Source: Bacteroidales bacterium (GTDB lineage Bacteria; Bacteroidota; Bacteroidia; Bacteroidales; P3). From it: a stretch of DNA of 53,253 nt. The stretch covers positions 1-53,253 of the forward strand of contig JAFXAD010000038.1 of the NCBI GenBank assembly GCA_017522065.1, in the 5' to 3' direction. Below the pieces are notes generated by a model, which made no database searches, had not been told where the DNA came from, and worked only from the letters and a program-made list of their open reading frames with translations. Below are positions 1-9,334 of the stretch, piece by piece. Positions within the stretch are counted from its first letter, which is position 1. Each line of letters starts with the position of its first letter. A program made the translations under genes and the position numbers.

Positions 1-24
1 GCCAGGATCAAACTCTTCATTGTA
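1..24 (-). rRNA. rrs: 16S rRNA, extreme 5' end (partial)
   Basis: Read on the minus strand, the first bases of the window give AGAGTTTGATCCTGGC, the universal 5' end of bacterial 16S rRNA (the 27F primer site), preceded by ACAATGA as is usual in Bacteroidetes. Only about two dozen bases of the mature gene are present; the rest lies off the left edge. The exact mature 5' end cannot be fixed from sequence alone and may differ by a few bases. Confidence 0.95.
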
Positions 25-193
25 AGAATTTCTCTCTGTAACCTTGACTCTCGCATCCAGCCTCCTTGTGCTCCTCGCACCGAAGGCGGACACACGCTAT
101 CTCTTGTTTCATACTTTTCAATGTTCTCGCGCTTCCTCTCGCAATTTTTAGTGATTGTTTTCAACACAACCCGTTTTGGAGCGAAAGCGGATG

Positions 194-223
194 CAAAAAT
201 ACAAGCTTTTTTGAAACTACCAA
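194..223 (-). promoter_or_regulatory. Promoter of the rRNA operon
   Basis: On the minus strand TTG (223-221) is followed after exactly 19 bases by TATTTTTG (201-194), matching the primary-sigma promoter of Bacteroidetes (TTG, N19-21, TAnnTTTG). Transcription would start near 187, giving a leader of about 160 bases before 16S. The leader itself is GC-richer than the promoter region, as expected for a structured pre-rRNA leader. Confidence 0.75.
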
Positions 224-288
224 AAATTTTTTTCGCTAAAATACATACCAGTTCTATTATTTTACTATTTTTCAGCAAAATATTCTTC

Positions 289-310
289 AAAAAAATTTTT
301 ATCCCACGTC
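289..310 (+). repeat. 22-base motif shared with the sigma-factor upstream region
   Basis: An A-run/T-run followed by TCCCACGTC. The same 22-base arrangement occurs at 7348-7369 with only two differences. Here it sits upstream of the rRNA promoter on the opposite strand, about 400 bases before ansA. It may be a target of the sigma factor encoded at 7427, or a coincidence of AT-rich sequence; the TCCCAyGTC part is the informative portion. Confidence 0.35.
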
Positions 311-710
311 CTAAAAAACAGAAAAACGGCCATCAAACATGGGGCATAGAGACATAAAAGAATGCAAAATCAGCCACGGAGACAACAAAAACAGCAAAAA
401 CCGCTTTTTCTAACTACATTTCAGTAATTTAACACCATTTTACATGACTATTTCATCCAAGTTATTAACAATAGTGTAGCATTTTTTGTGTATATCGATT
501 AACACTATCCGTTAAAAAAGACTTTAAAAACATCACAACCTGAATAACAGGCATTTCTATAAGAAAGAAACAGTGAATGCAGACAATATGAAAAAAATGT
601 GTAAATTTGCAAATTATATAAATAATATGACCACGTGCGCGCGAATACATATATGATATTGGTTTACAACATACTAAACACTACACATAGACAATTACAA
701 AACCACAAAA
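311..710. other. AT-rich intergenic stretch before ansA
   Basis: No convincing gene is seen; short open frames on both strands have no recognisable features and poor coding character. A TAAATTTG at 602-609 fits the Bacteroidetes -7 element and is correctly placed about 100 bases before ansA, but no TTG lies at the expected distance upstream, so it is only a candidate ansA promoter. Confidence 0.5.
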
Positions 711-1766
711 ATGAGTGACAGGAAGAGAAAAGACAAAGTGTTGCTGATATACACCGGAGGCACAATAGGAATGGTTCAGGACGAGAGCGGTGCTCTACAG
801 CCCTTTGCAATGGAACGAATATATGACGCTTTGCCGCTATTGCACCGAACGAACTACATTATTGATTCATGCCAGCTGGAGAGGATAATCGATTCTTCGA
901 ACATGACACCCGAATTCTGGGTCGACATTGCCAACATAATAGAGAAACGCTACGACGACTACGACGGCTTCGTTGTTCTGCACGGAACCGACACGATGGC
1001 ATATACGGCATCTGCGCTGAGTTTCATGTTCAAGAACCTTACCAAACCCATAGTGCTGACAGGCAGCCAACTGCCATTGGGCATGCTGCGTAGCGACGGA
1101 AGAGAGAACATCATCTGCGCACTCGAAATAGCATCGTCACAGCACATGCTGATACCCGAAGTGACCATATTCTTCGAGAGTCATCTATATCGCGGCAACC
1201 GCAGCACAAAAGTGAGTGCCGAGAATTTTGATGCCTTTTCATCGTTCAACTATCCATCACTCGCAAAAGCCGGAATAAAAATAAGTTACAAGCCAAATCT
1301 TTTCCTTCCGGTTCCGACGGGTGAGCTGAAAGTGCGCAAAGCCTTTGACAGAAGAATTGCCGTACTGAAACTATTTCCAGGCATAACACCATCCGTTGTC
1401 CAGTCTATCGTCTGCATTCCAAACCTTCAGGGTCTCATTATAGAAACATTCGGTTCCGGCAACGCGCCGACCGAGCCGTGGTTCATAGAAGCGCTGCAAG
1501 ATGCTTTAGACAAAGGCATTATTGTTTTCAACGTCACACAATGCAAAGCTGGAGCAGTACAAATGAGACAATATCAGGCAAGTTGCGATATGGACAGAAT
1601 AGGCGTTATCGGCGGACATGACATAACCATAGAGGCAGCCGTGACAAAACTCATGTACCTTCTCGGCAATTTCCCCGACGACAAAGACAAGGTCCGTGAC
1701 CGGCTAAGCAAATCCCTACGCGGCGAAATTTCAACTGACATTCACGAAGATTGCGAAGATCTATAA
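711..1766 (+). CDS. ansA: L-asparaginase, type I (cytoplasmic)
   Basis: Hydrolyses L-asparagine to aspartate and ammonia. The 351-residue product has the two family signatures: TGGTIG at residues 15-20 carrying the nucleophilic threonine, and HGTDTMAYT at 91-99 carrying the second catalytic Thr-Asp pair. There is no signal peptide, and the length fits cytoplasmic type I enzymes. It is the first gene of a plus-strand run; the heptose kinase follows after 15 bases, suggesting cotranscription. The start chosen is the only ATG before the TGGTIG motif. The family assignment is firm; substrate preference between asparagine and glutamine is not testable here. Confidence 0.93.
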   Translation: MSDRKRKDKVLLIYTGGTIGMVQDESGALQPFAMERIYDALPLLHRTNYIIDSCQLERIIDSSNMTPEFWVDIANIIEKRYDDYDGFVVLHGTDTMAYTASALSFMFKNLTKPIVLTGSQLPLGMLRSDGRENIICALEIASSQHMLIPEVTIFFESHLYRGNRSTKVSAENFDAFSSFNYPSLAKAGIKISYKPNLFLPVPTGELKVRKAFDRRIAVLKLFPGITPSVVQSIVCIPNLQGLIIETFGSGNAPTEPWFIEALQDALDKGIIVFNVTQCKAGAVQMRQYQASCDMDRIGVIGGHDITIEAAVTKLMYLLGNFPDDKDKVRDRLSKSLRGEISTDIHEDCEDL

Positions 1767-1781
1767 CAATCCTACCGAACT

Positions 1782-2789
1782 ATGACAACAGACATTTTTG
1801 ATAAATTCACCAACGAAACAATCATGATCGTCGGTGATGTGATGATTGATTCTTACATGTGGGGTAATGTGACACGAATATCGCCAGAGGCCCCAGTGCC
1901 AGTGGTTTCTGTCACGAAACGCGAGAAACGGCTTGGCGGTGCCGCCAATGTTGCCCTTAATATTGAAGCCATGGGCGCGACCCCAATTATATGCTCCGTC
2001 CTTGGCAACGACGACAGCAGCAAGGACTTCCTTCACATCATGTACGGCAACAATATGGATCGTCGTGGCATAGTGACCTCCGACAACCGCATGACCACAG
2101 TAAAATCGCGTGTCATCGGCAACAACATGCACATCGTCCGTGTCGACGAAGAGAACACAAACCCGCTTTCTCCCATCGAAGAAGACCAACTGCTCGACAG
2201 AATCCTTCGCACCATCAAAGCGCTCCCTATCGATGCCATCATTTTCCAAGACTATGACAAAGGCTGCATTACGCCACGAATCATCGACCAAGTGACGGAC
2301 ATTGCACGACGCAAGAAAATTCTCACAACAGTAGATCCCAAGCACCGCAACTTTTCCTCTTTCAAGAACGTCAACCTATTCAAACCCAATTTAAAAGAAC
2401 TACGAGAAGGATTGAATATCGAAATTGACGACAGTTCGGACGAATTACTTATACGTGACCTTGACAAAGCCTCAACCATACTGCACGAACGCCAGAACAT
2501 AGACATCGTCCTCACCACCTTGTCAAGCAAAGGCATGTATGCCTGTGACTTTCGGAACGGTTCCCCCACTTCTGTTCTGATACCCTCATGCGCACACTCA
2601 GTCTCTGACGTTTCTGGTGCAGGTGACACAGTGATCAGCGTCATAACAATTGCCCTTGCCGCAGGAATGGACCTAAAAGATGCCGTAAAATGCGCCAACC
2701 TCGCCGGAGGCATTGTCTGTGAGCAAGTTGGCGTTGTTCCTATTCAGCACGAGCGTCTAAAAAAAGAATATCAGGCAACATTGCAATAA
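1782..2789 (+). CDS. rfaE1: D-glycero-beta-D-manno-heptose-7-phosphate kinase
   Basis: A PfkB/ribokinase-fold sugar kinase of 335 residues that phosphorylates heptose 7-phosphate in ADP-heptose synthesis for LPS inner core. GDVMIDSYMWG (18-28), ISPEAPVP (33-40) and LGGAANVA (51-58) are diagnostic for the RfaE N-terminal domain. DVSGAGDT (276-283) is the PfkB signature with catalytic Asp282. The C-terminal nucleotidyltransferase domain of bifunctional HldE is absent, so a separate adenylyltransferase must exist elsewhere. The next pathway enzyme present in this window is HldD at 17968. It lies between ansA and porT with short gaps. Confidence 0.92.
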   Translation: MTTDIFDKFTNETIMIVGDVMIDSYMWGNVTRISPEAPVPVVSVTKREKRLGGAANVALNIEAMGATPIICSVLGNDDSSKDFLHIMYGNNMDRRGIVTSDNRMTTVKSRVIGNNMHIVRVDEENTNPLSPIEEDQLLDRILRTIKALPIDAIIFQDYDKGCITPRIIDQVTDIARRKKILTTVDPKHRNFSSFKNVNLFKPNLKELREGLNIEIDDSSDELLIRDLDKASTILHERQNIDIVLTTLSSKGMYACDFRNGSPTSVLIPSCAHSVSDVSGAGDTVISVITIALAAGMDLKDAVKCANLAGGIVCEQVGVVPIQHERLKKEYQATLQ

Positions 2790-2819
2790 TATTTCTTCAT
2801 TTCTGGAGTTATATAGATT

Positions 2820-3551
2820 ATGACCATTGCGGGAACAAAAATAAAGCACAAAGTCCTGATATTAACTCTACTGAGTTTATGCATCCATTCGTATGCCCAG
2901 GTCAACTATCTGGCCGGTTTCGACAAGAAGAAGATACATTTCGGCATACAATTGGGCTATACGCAATCCAAATTCGAAGATGCCTACACACAGGATGACG
3001 AAGTAAGGGAGTCGCTGCAGGGCACGGGGTCATACTATACTCCAGGCTTCCATCTTGCCATCATTGCCCCAGACGTACGGTTAGGCAACTACTTCAACTT
3101 CCGCATAATGCCAGGCATAACTCTCATCAACCGCACATTCAATTACAGTTGGACCGAAACCTACATAGACCAGCATCACGGAGCAGATGCAAAACGCAAT
3201 GTTGAATCCGTCTATGGTGAAATAGCCTTTGATTTCAAGTTCCGGGCATTCCGATACAATAATTTCCGACCCTACCTGACAGCTGGTGGCAGTTATGGAT
3301 TCGACTTCGCATCCATGAGAAACAACAAGAACAACAACGACCAGTCGATCATACGCCTCAACACAAGCGACTTGCGATACTCGGCCGGAATTGGCTTTGA
3401 CTTTTTTCTACGATATGTGAAGTTTGCCATAGAGATGAAAATGAGTTTCGGGTTTTCTGATTTAAAAATCCCGGACGATGACCTCTACACACGTTCGGTC
3501 GACTTCATCAACACACGCACATTCACGCTTGGATTTATTTTTGAAGGATAG
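2820..3551 (+). CDS. porT: T9SS outer-membrane protein PorT
   Basis: A 243-residue exported beta-barrel protein. A signal peptide covers residues 1-26 (cleavage after SYA). The mature part alternates short amphipathic strands (FGIQLGYTQSKF, NFRIMPGITL, KFAIEMKMSFGFSDL) and ends in an aromatic/Gly-rich final strand, TLGFIFEG. Length, strand pattern and the conserved FRIMPG and MKMS segments match PorT/SprT, required for type IX secretion and gliding in Bacteroidetes. It is followed after 12 bases by the FAD oxidoreductase. The family call rests on remembered similarity, not an alignment. Confidence 0.85.
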   Translation: MTIAGTKIKHKVLILTLLSLCIHSYAQVNYLAGFDKKKIHFGIQLGYTQSKFEDAYTQDDEVRESLQGTGSYYTPGFHLAIIAPDVRLGNYFNFRIMPGITLINRTFNYSWTETYIDQHHGADAKRNVESVYGEIAFDFKFRAFRYNNFRPYLTAGGSYGFDFASMRNNKNNNDQSIIRLNTSDLRYSAGIGFDFFLRYVKFAIEMKMSFGFSDLKIPDDDLYTRSVDFINTRTFTLGFIFEG

Positions 3552-3563
3552 AGGAACTGCGAT

Positions 3564-5126
3564 ATGAAAAACGTCGATCTTAATCTAACGCCCGAAGCCT
3601 ATTTCAACTCCGAGCTGCTGAAAAACGCAGCAGCGAAGTGTTTGGGGGTGAAAAGCAACGAGATAAGCCACGTAGAGATAGTGCGTCGCAGTCTCGATTC
3701 GCGTCGCAGTATACTTTATCGATGCCAGGCCGAGGTTTATATGGCAGATGAAACATTTATGCCTCCAGACTTCCATTCGCCATATCTTGACTGTGGCAAC
3801 GGCAAGCGGGTTGTCATTGTCGGGGCAGGACCTGCCGGACTTTTTGCCGCATTGCATGCGCTTGAATTAGGTCTGAAGCCTGTCATCGTAGAGCGTGGCA
3901 AACCCGTTGAAGAACGACGAAAAGACATAACGCAAATGGTGCGCAGCGGCAACGTGAATGCCGACAGCAACTGGTGCTTCGGCGAGGGAGGCGCTGGCAC
4001 ATACAGCGACGGAAAACTCTACACACGATCGACCAAACGCGGCGATGTTGGCGCCGTTATGAGGAAATTTGTCGAGCACGGCGCAGACCCCAAAATAACC
4101 ATCGACTCTCACGCCCACATCGGAACAGACCGGCTGAGTGGCATCATATCCAATATGCGTGCCACCATAGAAGGACATGGTGGCGAAATACACTTCAACC
4201 AATGCGTCAAAGAACTGATAATCGACAGCAAGACTCAGAGAGTCAAAGGTGTGCGATGTGCGGGTGGAGACTCTTTTGAGGGGTGTGCGGTTCTTCTCGC
4301 ATCAGGCCATTCCGCCCGCGACATTTACACCCTTTTCCACAACAACCAGTGGCTTCTGGAAGCAAAACCTTTTGCACTCGGAGTTCGCGTTGAACATCCG
4401 CAACATCTCATCAACGAGATACAGTACCATGGCCGCAACTACTCACCTCTCCTGCCTCCGGCTTCCTATAGTCTGACAACACAAGTCGATGGCCACGGTG
4501 TATTCTCTTTTTGCATGTGCCCAGGAGGTGTTATCGTTCCTGCATCGACCGCGCAGGGCGAACAAGTCGTCAACGGCATGAGCAACGCCAACCGAAGTTC
4601 AGCCTACGCCAACAGCGGAATTGCTGTCACCGTCGCGCCCAACGACATACCTGAGTATGACAAATACGGTTCCCTGGCTCTTCTTAGATTCCAACAAGAT
4701 ATAGAACAGCGAGTTTTCAATTCCGCAGGCGGTGGCCTCAGAGCACCCGGCCAACGTCTCACCGACTTCTGCGAGCACCGTTCTACAGGGCTTTTGAACA
4801 AAAGCAACTATATGGGAGAATACGTCTATGGCGAACTCGACGCAATGCTTCCTCAATTCATATCCAACTGCCTTAGAATTGCTTTCCGCCATTTCGGGCA
4901 AAAAATGAAAGGATTCTACACACAAGATGCCAGTCTCCTTGCGGTTGAAAGCCGCACCTCTTCGCCCGTCCGCATTCCGCGCGACCAAAGCGGACAGCAT
5001 CCACAGCTGCGTGGTCTCTACCCCTGCGGAGAAGGGGCAGGATATGCAGGAGGCATTGTATCTTCGGCCATAGACGGCATCAAACAGATCGACCAAATCG
5101 CCTCCAACTCACTTTCCAACACTTAA
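3564..5126 (+). CDS. FAD-dependent oxidoreductase (COG2509 type)
   Basis: A 520-residue flavoprotein whose N-terminal 80 residues form a small leading domain, followed by the dinucleotide-binding motif VVIVGAGPAGLFA (83-95). Later segments CFGEGGAGTYSDGKLYTR and SSAIDGIKQ near the end are typical of the widespread uncharacterised FAD-dependent dehydrogenases (COG2509). No signal peptide, so cytoplasmic. The substrate is unknown. It sits between porT and uvrB with gaps under 20 bases, which suggests one transcript but not a shared function. Confidence 0.88.
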   Translation: MKNVDLNLTPEAYFNSELLKNAAAKCLGVKSNEISHVEIVRRSLDSRRSILYRCQAEVYMADETFMPPDFHSPYLDCGNGKRVVIVGAGPAGLFAALHALELGLKPVIVERGKPVEERRKDITQMVRSGNVNADSNWCFGEGGAGTYSDGKLYTRSTKRGDVGAVMRKFVEHGADPKITIDSHAHIGTDRLSGIISNMRATIEGHGGEIHFNQCVKELIIDSKTQRVKGVRCAGGDSFEGCAVLLASGHSARDIYTLFHNNQWLLEAKPFALGVRVEHPQHLINEIQYHGRNYSPLLPPASYSLTTQVDGHGVFSFCMCPGGVIVPASTAQGEQVVNGMSNANRSSAYANSGIAVTVAPNDIPEYDKYGSLALLRFQQDIEQRVFNSAGGGLRAPGQRLTDFCEHRSTGLLNKSNYMGEYVYGELDAMLPQFISNCLRIAFRHFGQKMKGFYTQDASLLAVESRTSSPVRIPRDQSGQHPQLRGLYPCGEGAGYAGGIVSSAIDGIKQIDQIASNSLSNT

Positions 5127-5141
5127 CATCCACTACCCATC

Positions 5142-7307
5142 ATGAACTTTGACCTCGTATCAGACTTTGCCCCTATGGGCGACCAAATCGAAGCCATAAA
5201 AGAGCTCGTCGACGGTATCCGCAACGGACAGCGCGCCCAGGTCCTCCTTGGCGTCACGGGCAGCGGCAAGACATTCACCGTGGCCAACGTCATAGCACAA
5301 CTCAACCGCCCCACATTGGTAATGAGCCACAACAAGACGCTGGCCGCCCAGCTATACGGTGAATTCAAGCAATTCTTCCCCCATAATGCCGTCGAATATT
5401 TTGTCTCATACTACGACTACTATCAGCCCGAAGCATACATTCCTGCCACAAATACATATATCGAAAAAGACTTAGCCATCAATGATGAACTTGACAAGCT
5501 TCGACTCCGTGCCTCGTCAGCACTCCTCAGCGGACGGCGCGACGTCGTTGTCGTTTCCTCCGTCAGTTGCATCTATGGCATAGGCAACCCTACCGAATTC
5601 CAAAAGGGCACCATCCACATCTCCAAAGGCGAGCACCTCACTCGCGACATACTACTCATGCGACTGCTCGACGCACAATACACCCGCAACGAAATCGAAT
5701 TCGTCAACGGACGTTTCCGCGTCAAGGGCGACACGGTAGACGTATACCCTTCTTTTGCAGACTTCTGCTACCGTATCTCATTCTGGGACGATGAAATCGA
5801 GTCCTTAGAGACCTTCGACCCTATAAGTGGACAGCGGCTTGAGTCTTGCGACGAAGTGACCATCTACCCGGCCTCCAACTTCCTCACCAACAAGGAGAAC
5901 ATGGCGTCCGCGCTACTCAACATCCAGCACGACATGTTCGAGCGACGCGACTATCTGAACGAGATCGGCAAACATCTTGAAGCCAAGCGGCTTGAAGAAC
6001 GCGTCAACTACGACATCGAGATGATTCAGGAATTAGGCTATTGCAGCGGCATAGAGAACTATAGCCGTTATTTCGACGGACGCGAACCCGGTTCGCGCCC
6101 CTTCTGTCTGCTCGACTATTTTCCCGACGACTTTCTGCTTGTGGTCGATGAGAGCCACGTAACCATTCCTCAAATCGGTGCCATGTACGGTGGCGACCGC
6201 AGCCGCAAGACCGCCCTTGTCGAGTACGGATTCCGACTGCCATCAGCCCTCGACAACCGACCACTCCGCTACGAGGAGTTCTACGCCCTGACAGGACAAA
6301 CCATCTATATCAGTGCAACACCTGCCGACTACGAACTCGCCGAAGCCGAAGGCGTTGTCGTCGAACAAGTCATCAGGCCCACCGGCCTCCTTGACCCCGT
6401 AGTCGAAGTCCGACCAGCTGTCAACCAAGTCGACGATCTTCTTGAACAGATTGAAGACACCGTCGACAAAGGCGAACGAGTCCTGGTGACAACACTCACA
6501 AAACGTATGGCGGAAGAATTGAGCAGCTACCTTATCAACCTAGGAATAAAGACTGCATACATACACAGCGATGTAGACACTCTGGAGCGCGTCGAGATAA
6601 TGCGCGACCTGCGAATGGGCACATACGATGTCCTTGTCGGTGTCAACCTGCTACGCGAAGGTCTCGACCTCCCAGAGGTATCGCTCGTTGCCATACTTGA
6701 CGCCGACAAAGAGGGCTTCCTTCGTAGCGACCGAGCCCTTATACAGACCATAGGCCGTGCTGCACGCAACGTCCACAGCCGTGCCATACTATATGCCGAC
6801 AAAATCACAGGCTCCATGCAACGTGCCATTGACGAGACAAACCGCCATCGCGAGAAACAGATACGCTACAATATGGAACACGGCATCGTTCCTCGACAGA
6901 TTGTCAAAAGTACAGAAGCCATCCTTGGCCAGACTTCAGTCATCGAAATGGCAGCCGAAGCCGCTGGCGACGACCACGCCGGACTCTCAGACAACCTCAA
7001 GAATCAGGGTACCAACCTCGCCGCAAGTCCCTATGCCATGAACACGCCAGCCTCTACAAAACGGCCCAAACCGTACACAACCCCCGATGCACCTTCGCCT
7101 CTCGCAGGCGAGTCTGAACCTACCGACGACAACACCCAACAAGTCAAAGTCGAGACTCGCACCAAAGCCCAACTGCGCAAGGACATCCGTGAGGCACAAC
7201 GTAAAATGCAGCTCGCTGCCAAAGAGATGGACTTCCTTGCCGCCGCCAAATATCGCGACGAAATCAAAGCCATGCAAGCCGCCCTCGACACCGCTCGCGG
7301 AGAGTGA
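5142..7307 (+). CDS. uvrB: Excinuclease ABC subunit B
   Basis: DNA damage-verification helicase of nucleotide excision repair, working with UvrA and UvrC. Walker A GVTGSGKT is at 37-44, the DNA-clamping beta-hairpin [10 protein letters not shown] at 90-99, and the Walker B region VVDESHV at 334-340. A C-terminal UVR motif that contacts UvrC is near 680-715. At 721 residues it is about 40-50 longer than typical; the extra length is a Pro/Thr/Ser-rich linker, roughly residues 605-675, between the helicase core and the UVR motif. It is the last gene of the ansA-uvrB run. Confidence 0.97.
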   Translation: MNFDLVSDFAPMGDQIEAIKELVDGIRNGQRAQVLLGVTGSGKTFTVANVIAQLNRPTLVMSHNKTLAAQLYGEFKQFFPHNAVEYFVSYYDYYQPEAYIPATNTYIEKDLAINDELDKLRLRASSALLSGRRDVVVVSSVSCIYGIGNPTEFQKGTIHISKGEHLTRDILLMRLLDAQYTRNEIEFVNGRFRVKGDTVDVYPSFADFCYRISFWDDEIESLETFDPISGQRLESCDEVTIYPASNFLTNKENMASALLNIQHDMFERRDYLNEIGKHLEAKRLEERVNYDIEMIQELGYCSGIENYSRYFDGREPGSRPFCLLDYFPDDFLLVVDESHVTIPQIGAMYGGDRSRKTALVEYGFRLPSALDNRPLRYEEFYALTGQTIYISATPADYELAEAEGVVVEQVIRPTGLLDPVVEVRPAVNQVDDLLEQIEDTVDKGERVLVTTLTKRMAEELSSYLINLGIKTAYIHSDVDTLERVEIMRDLRMGTYDVLVGVNLLREGLDLPEVSLVAILDADKEGFLRSDRALIQTIGRAARNVHSRAILYADKITGSMQRAIDETNRHREKQIRYNMEHGIVPRQIVKSTEAILGQTSVIEMAAEAAGDDHAGLSDNLKNQGTNLAASPYAMNTPASTKRPKPYTTPDAPSPLAGESEPTDDNTQQVKVETRTKAQLRKDIREAQRKMQLAAKEMDFLAAAKYRDEIKAMQAALDTARGE

Positions 7308-7347
7308 CAGCAGGGCCGCCGCACTCCCGTCAATGGTCGGTATCCGA

Positions 7348-7369
7348 AAAAAAATTTTTGTCCCATGTC
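7348..7369 (+). promoter_or_regulatory. Possible sigma-factor operon control motif
   Basis: An A-run/T-run followed by GTCCCATGTC, about 60-80 bases before the sigma-factor gene and nearly identical to 289-310. Position upstream of an ECF-like sigma gene and recurrence elsewhere would fit an autoregulated promoter element. This is inference; no TAnnTTTG primary promoter is evident here. Confidence 0.35.
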
Positions 7370-7426
7370 ACAAACCGGCAAAATAATATGCATTTATATA
7401 TATGGAAGCTATTGCATAAATAGGTT

Positions 7427-7939
7427 ATGTTCAAACTGAGAGAACAAAAAATTGACGAGATATACGCTCTGCTGCTCAAATACAGGATACCCCTGACCGA
7501 CTACTGCATCCGCAAAACTCACGGAAACTATAGCTACGTCGAGGATCTCATTCAGGACATAATGCTATCTGCTTGCGTCCGACGCGACGAACTGCACTCC
7601 AATGCCAGCGAGTTCTGGAAACGACGATGGCTCTTTTCCGTCGCACGTACCGAACTATTCAAGTACCACCAGCGCAAAAAGCATCGCATTACTACAGTAT
7701 TGCTTCCGCGACATATTGACACGGCCGAAGAAAACGTCTCCTCGCTGCTGACCGACATGGCTCGCGAGGCACTGAACGACACCGAATTCGACATCCTGAA
7801 GATGCGCCTTGACGGATACTCCTACAAGGAGATTGCCTTCAAGCACAACAGCACCGACTCCGCCATGCGCAAAAAACTGCAGCGGAGCATAGAAAAAATA
7901 ATCAAGTATCACAATATTACCCCACAGAACAAGACATAA
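7427..7939 (+). CDS. ECF-type RNA polymerase sigma-70 family factor
   Basis: A 170-residue protein with the two-domain layout of extracytoplasmic-function sigma factors. Region 2 is at about 20-90, including DLIQDIMLSA. Region 4 is at about 115-165, with LNDTEFDILKMRLDGYSYKE as the helix-turn-helix start (promoter -35 recognition). It is followed after two bases by a small one-helix membrane protein and then an exported protein, the usual sigma/regulator arrangement. The exact subgroup is not recognised. It likely controls envelope genes, perhaps the exported proteins downstream. Confidence 0.82.
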   Translation: MFKLREQKIDEIYALLLKYRIPLTDYCIRKTHGNYSYVEDLIQDIMLSACVRRDELHSNASEFWKRRWLFSVARTELFKYHQRKKHRITTVLLPRHIDTAEENVSSLLTDMAREALNDTEFDILKMRLDGYSYKEIAFKHNSTDSAMRKKLQRSIEKIIKYHNITPQNKT

Positions 7940-7941
7940 AA

Positions 7942-8250
7942 ATGAAAACACAAAAGGAAATAGAACAGATTGTTGACAATCTGAACGCCAAAGCCCTCTC
8001 GGACAGCCTGCTGCTACCCGACCTCGCACAGATGCTCGACGGCGTCGAGCGGCGGTGTGACAAAGAAATGCTACACCACAAACGCCTGACCACAATCCGC
8101 CGATGCACACTCAACACAATCTCCTGCATCATCATCATCCTGTTTACCTACTGTTTCTTCCCCAACAATCAGTATGCATACGTGTTCGACGGCAACCTCG
8201 TCAACCACAGCGAAACCGTCAACAAGATTGACAAACTATTTGCCCTATGA
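7942..8250 (+). CDS. Small single-pass membrane protein, possible anti-sigma factor
   Basis: 102 residues. A charged, helical cytoplasmic part (about 1-50, rich in Asp/Glu/Leu) is followed by one membrane helix (about 58-72, NTISCIIIILFTYCFF) and a short outer tail. The place directly after a sigma gene, and the topology, are those of anti-sigma factors, but the His/Cys zinc motif of the ZAS family is not present. It overlaps the next gene by ATGA, so translation is coupled. The function is inferred from position only. Confidence 0.6.
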   Translation: MKTQKEIEQIVDNLNAKALSDSLLLPDLAQMLDGVERRCDKEMLHHKRLTTIRRCTLNTISCIIIILFTYCFFPNNQYAYVFDGNLVNHSETVNKIDKLFAL

Positions 8251-8756
8251 AAAAAAATATCACAGTGATACTATCCATGACAGCCCTTACACTGCTCCTG
8301 GCCAGTGTCACAGTTACCGCCAAACGTTACGCCACAGTCAGCGAAGTCTACCTGCGCTATAAAGACCGGGCCGACCTCCAAGCCAGTTTTGTCAAGGACT
8401 ACCGCATTGACGACAGCACCACAGTCGATGTCACCACCCTCACAGCCCGTGACTCTGCCAGCTGGGAAAAACTGCTGAGGGAAATGAATACACCATCAGC
8501 ACTTATAGACATCAATAATAAATCACTTCAAAAAGGGCACAATTCAACAACCACTTACTTATCAAAAAAGAATCATCCCGATGAACGAACTGAAATTGAC
8601 ATTGATGGAGGTAAGAATGATTTAGTCGTGTTTTCATACAGAGAAAGAATTATCTATATTTTTGACATAACATCACAAAACCAATCCGACATAATTCAAA
8701 AAAACAAACGAAAAGAAATATTACATAAAAAAGACAACCACACAATGAAAATGTAG
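8247..8756 (+). CDS. Exported hypothetical protein of the sigma-factor operon
   Basis: 169 residues with an N-terminal signal peptide (about 1-26, ending VTVTAKR). I do not recognise the family. The first 90 residues (RYATVSEVYLRYKDRADL onward) use the GC-richer codons of the preceding genes. From about base 8510 to the end the DNA becomes AT-rich and the protein Lys/Asn-rich, ending in low-complexity KNKRKEILHKK. This suggests the 3' part was replaced or has decayed. It overlaps the upstream gene by four bases. Confidence 0.6.
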   Translation: MKKNITVILSMTALTLLLASVTVTAKRYATVSEVYLRYKDRADLQASFVKDYRIDDSTTVDVTTLTARDSASWEKLLREMNTPSALIDINNKSLQKGHNSTTTYLSKKNHPDERTEIDIDGGKNDLVVFSYRERIIYIFDITSQNQSDIIQKNKRKEILHKKDNHTMKM

Positions 8757-8904
8757 CCATTACACTAAAAAACAAACACCTGGCATGCTTAAAACAAAAA
8801 ACGGCATAATAACCAACAACATGTAATTAACCCGCATAATAAAGCGCCTTTATTGCAAAAGATAATGCTCTAATTGTACAAGACTTATAAAACGCATAAA
8901 AAAT

Positions 8905-9324
8905 ATGAAAAAAACAGTAAAAACCTTAGCCCTTCTATCTATACTTAGCATTATGGCACTGGGATGCCAGAAAGACATCCTTGTCAAGCCGATAGAGAAT
9001 CAGATTGTTCAATCAAATCAGCAGCAAACCTTTGTATACTTTATTGATGGTTCTGTTTATAGGACAACCATAAGTGGCGACACTGAAATGCACAATTTTA
9101 TCGCCTGGATGTTAACTCTTGCGAGGAACGGGCACAATGTGAGTTTCTACAATGAAAGTGTTTGTAATTCCAATTCTCCTGCAACAAAAGAGGTTGTAAC
9201 TCATAAGACTAAAGACGAGGAAGATGCAAACAATTGGGCAACAATGATGACGAATAGAGGTTATATAGTTAAAGTTGACTTTGATGAGGTAACAGGAATC
9301 TACACATGCACTGCGATAAGATAA
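8905..9324 (+). CDS. Small lipoprotein, function unknown
   Basis: 139 residues with a lipoprotein signal ending at Cys21 (IMALGC). The mature part has a YFIDGSVYRTT segment, then TKEVVTHKTKDEEDANNWA and a final GYIVKVDFDEVTGIYTCTAIR-like end; such short lipoproteins with a conserved Tyr-x-Cys-Thr tail recur in Bacteroidales. A second, decayed copy of the tail lies immediately downstream (9335-9382). DNA is AT-rich relative to the uvrB block. It stands alone between gaps of about 150 and 400 bases. Confidence 0.6.
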   Translation: MKKTVKTLALLSILSIMALGCQKDILVKPIENQIVQSNQQQTFVYFIDGSVYRTTISGDTEMHNFIAWMLTLARNGHNVSFYNESVCNSNSPATKEVVTHKTKDEEDANNWATMMTNRGYIVKVDFDEVTGIYTCTAIR

Positions 9325-9334
9325 GATCATTTGC

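Noticed and set aside
121-357. 78-residue plus-strand open frame beside the rRNA promoter
   Set aside because: Runs antisense through the rRNA leader and promoter, and is Phe/Lys-rich from poly-A/T sequence.
465-650. Short minus-strand open frame (61 residues) upstream of ansA
   Set aside because: No start context, family or codon bias; overlaps the AT-rich promoter region.
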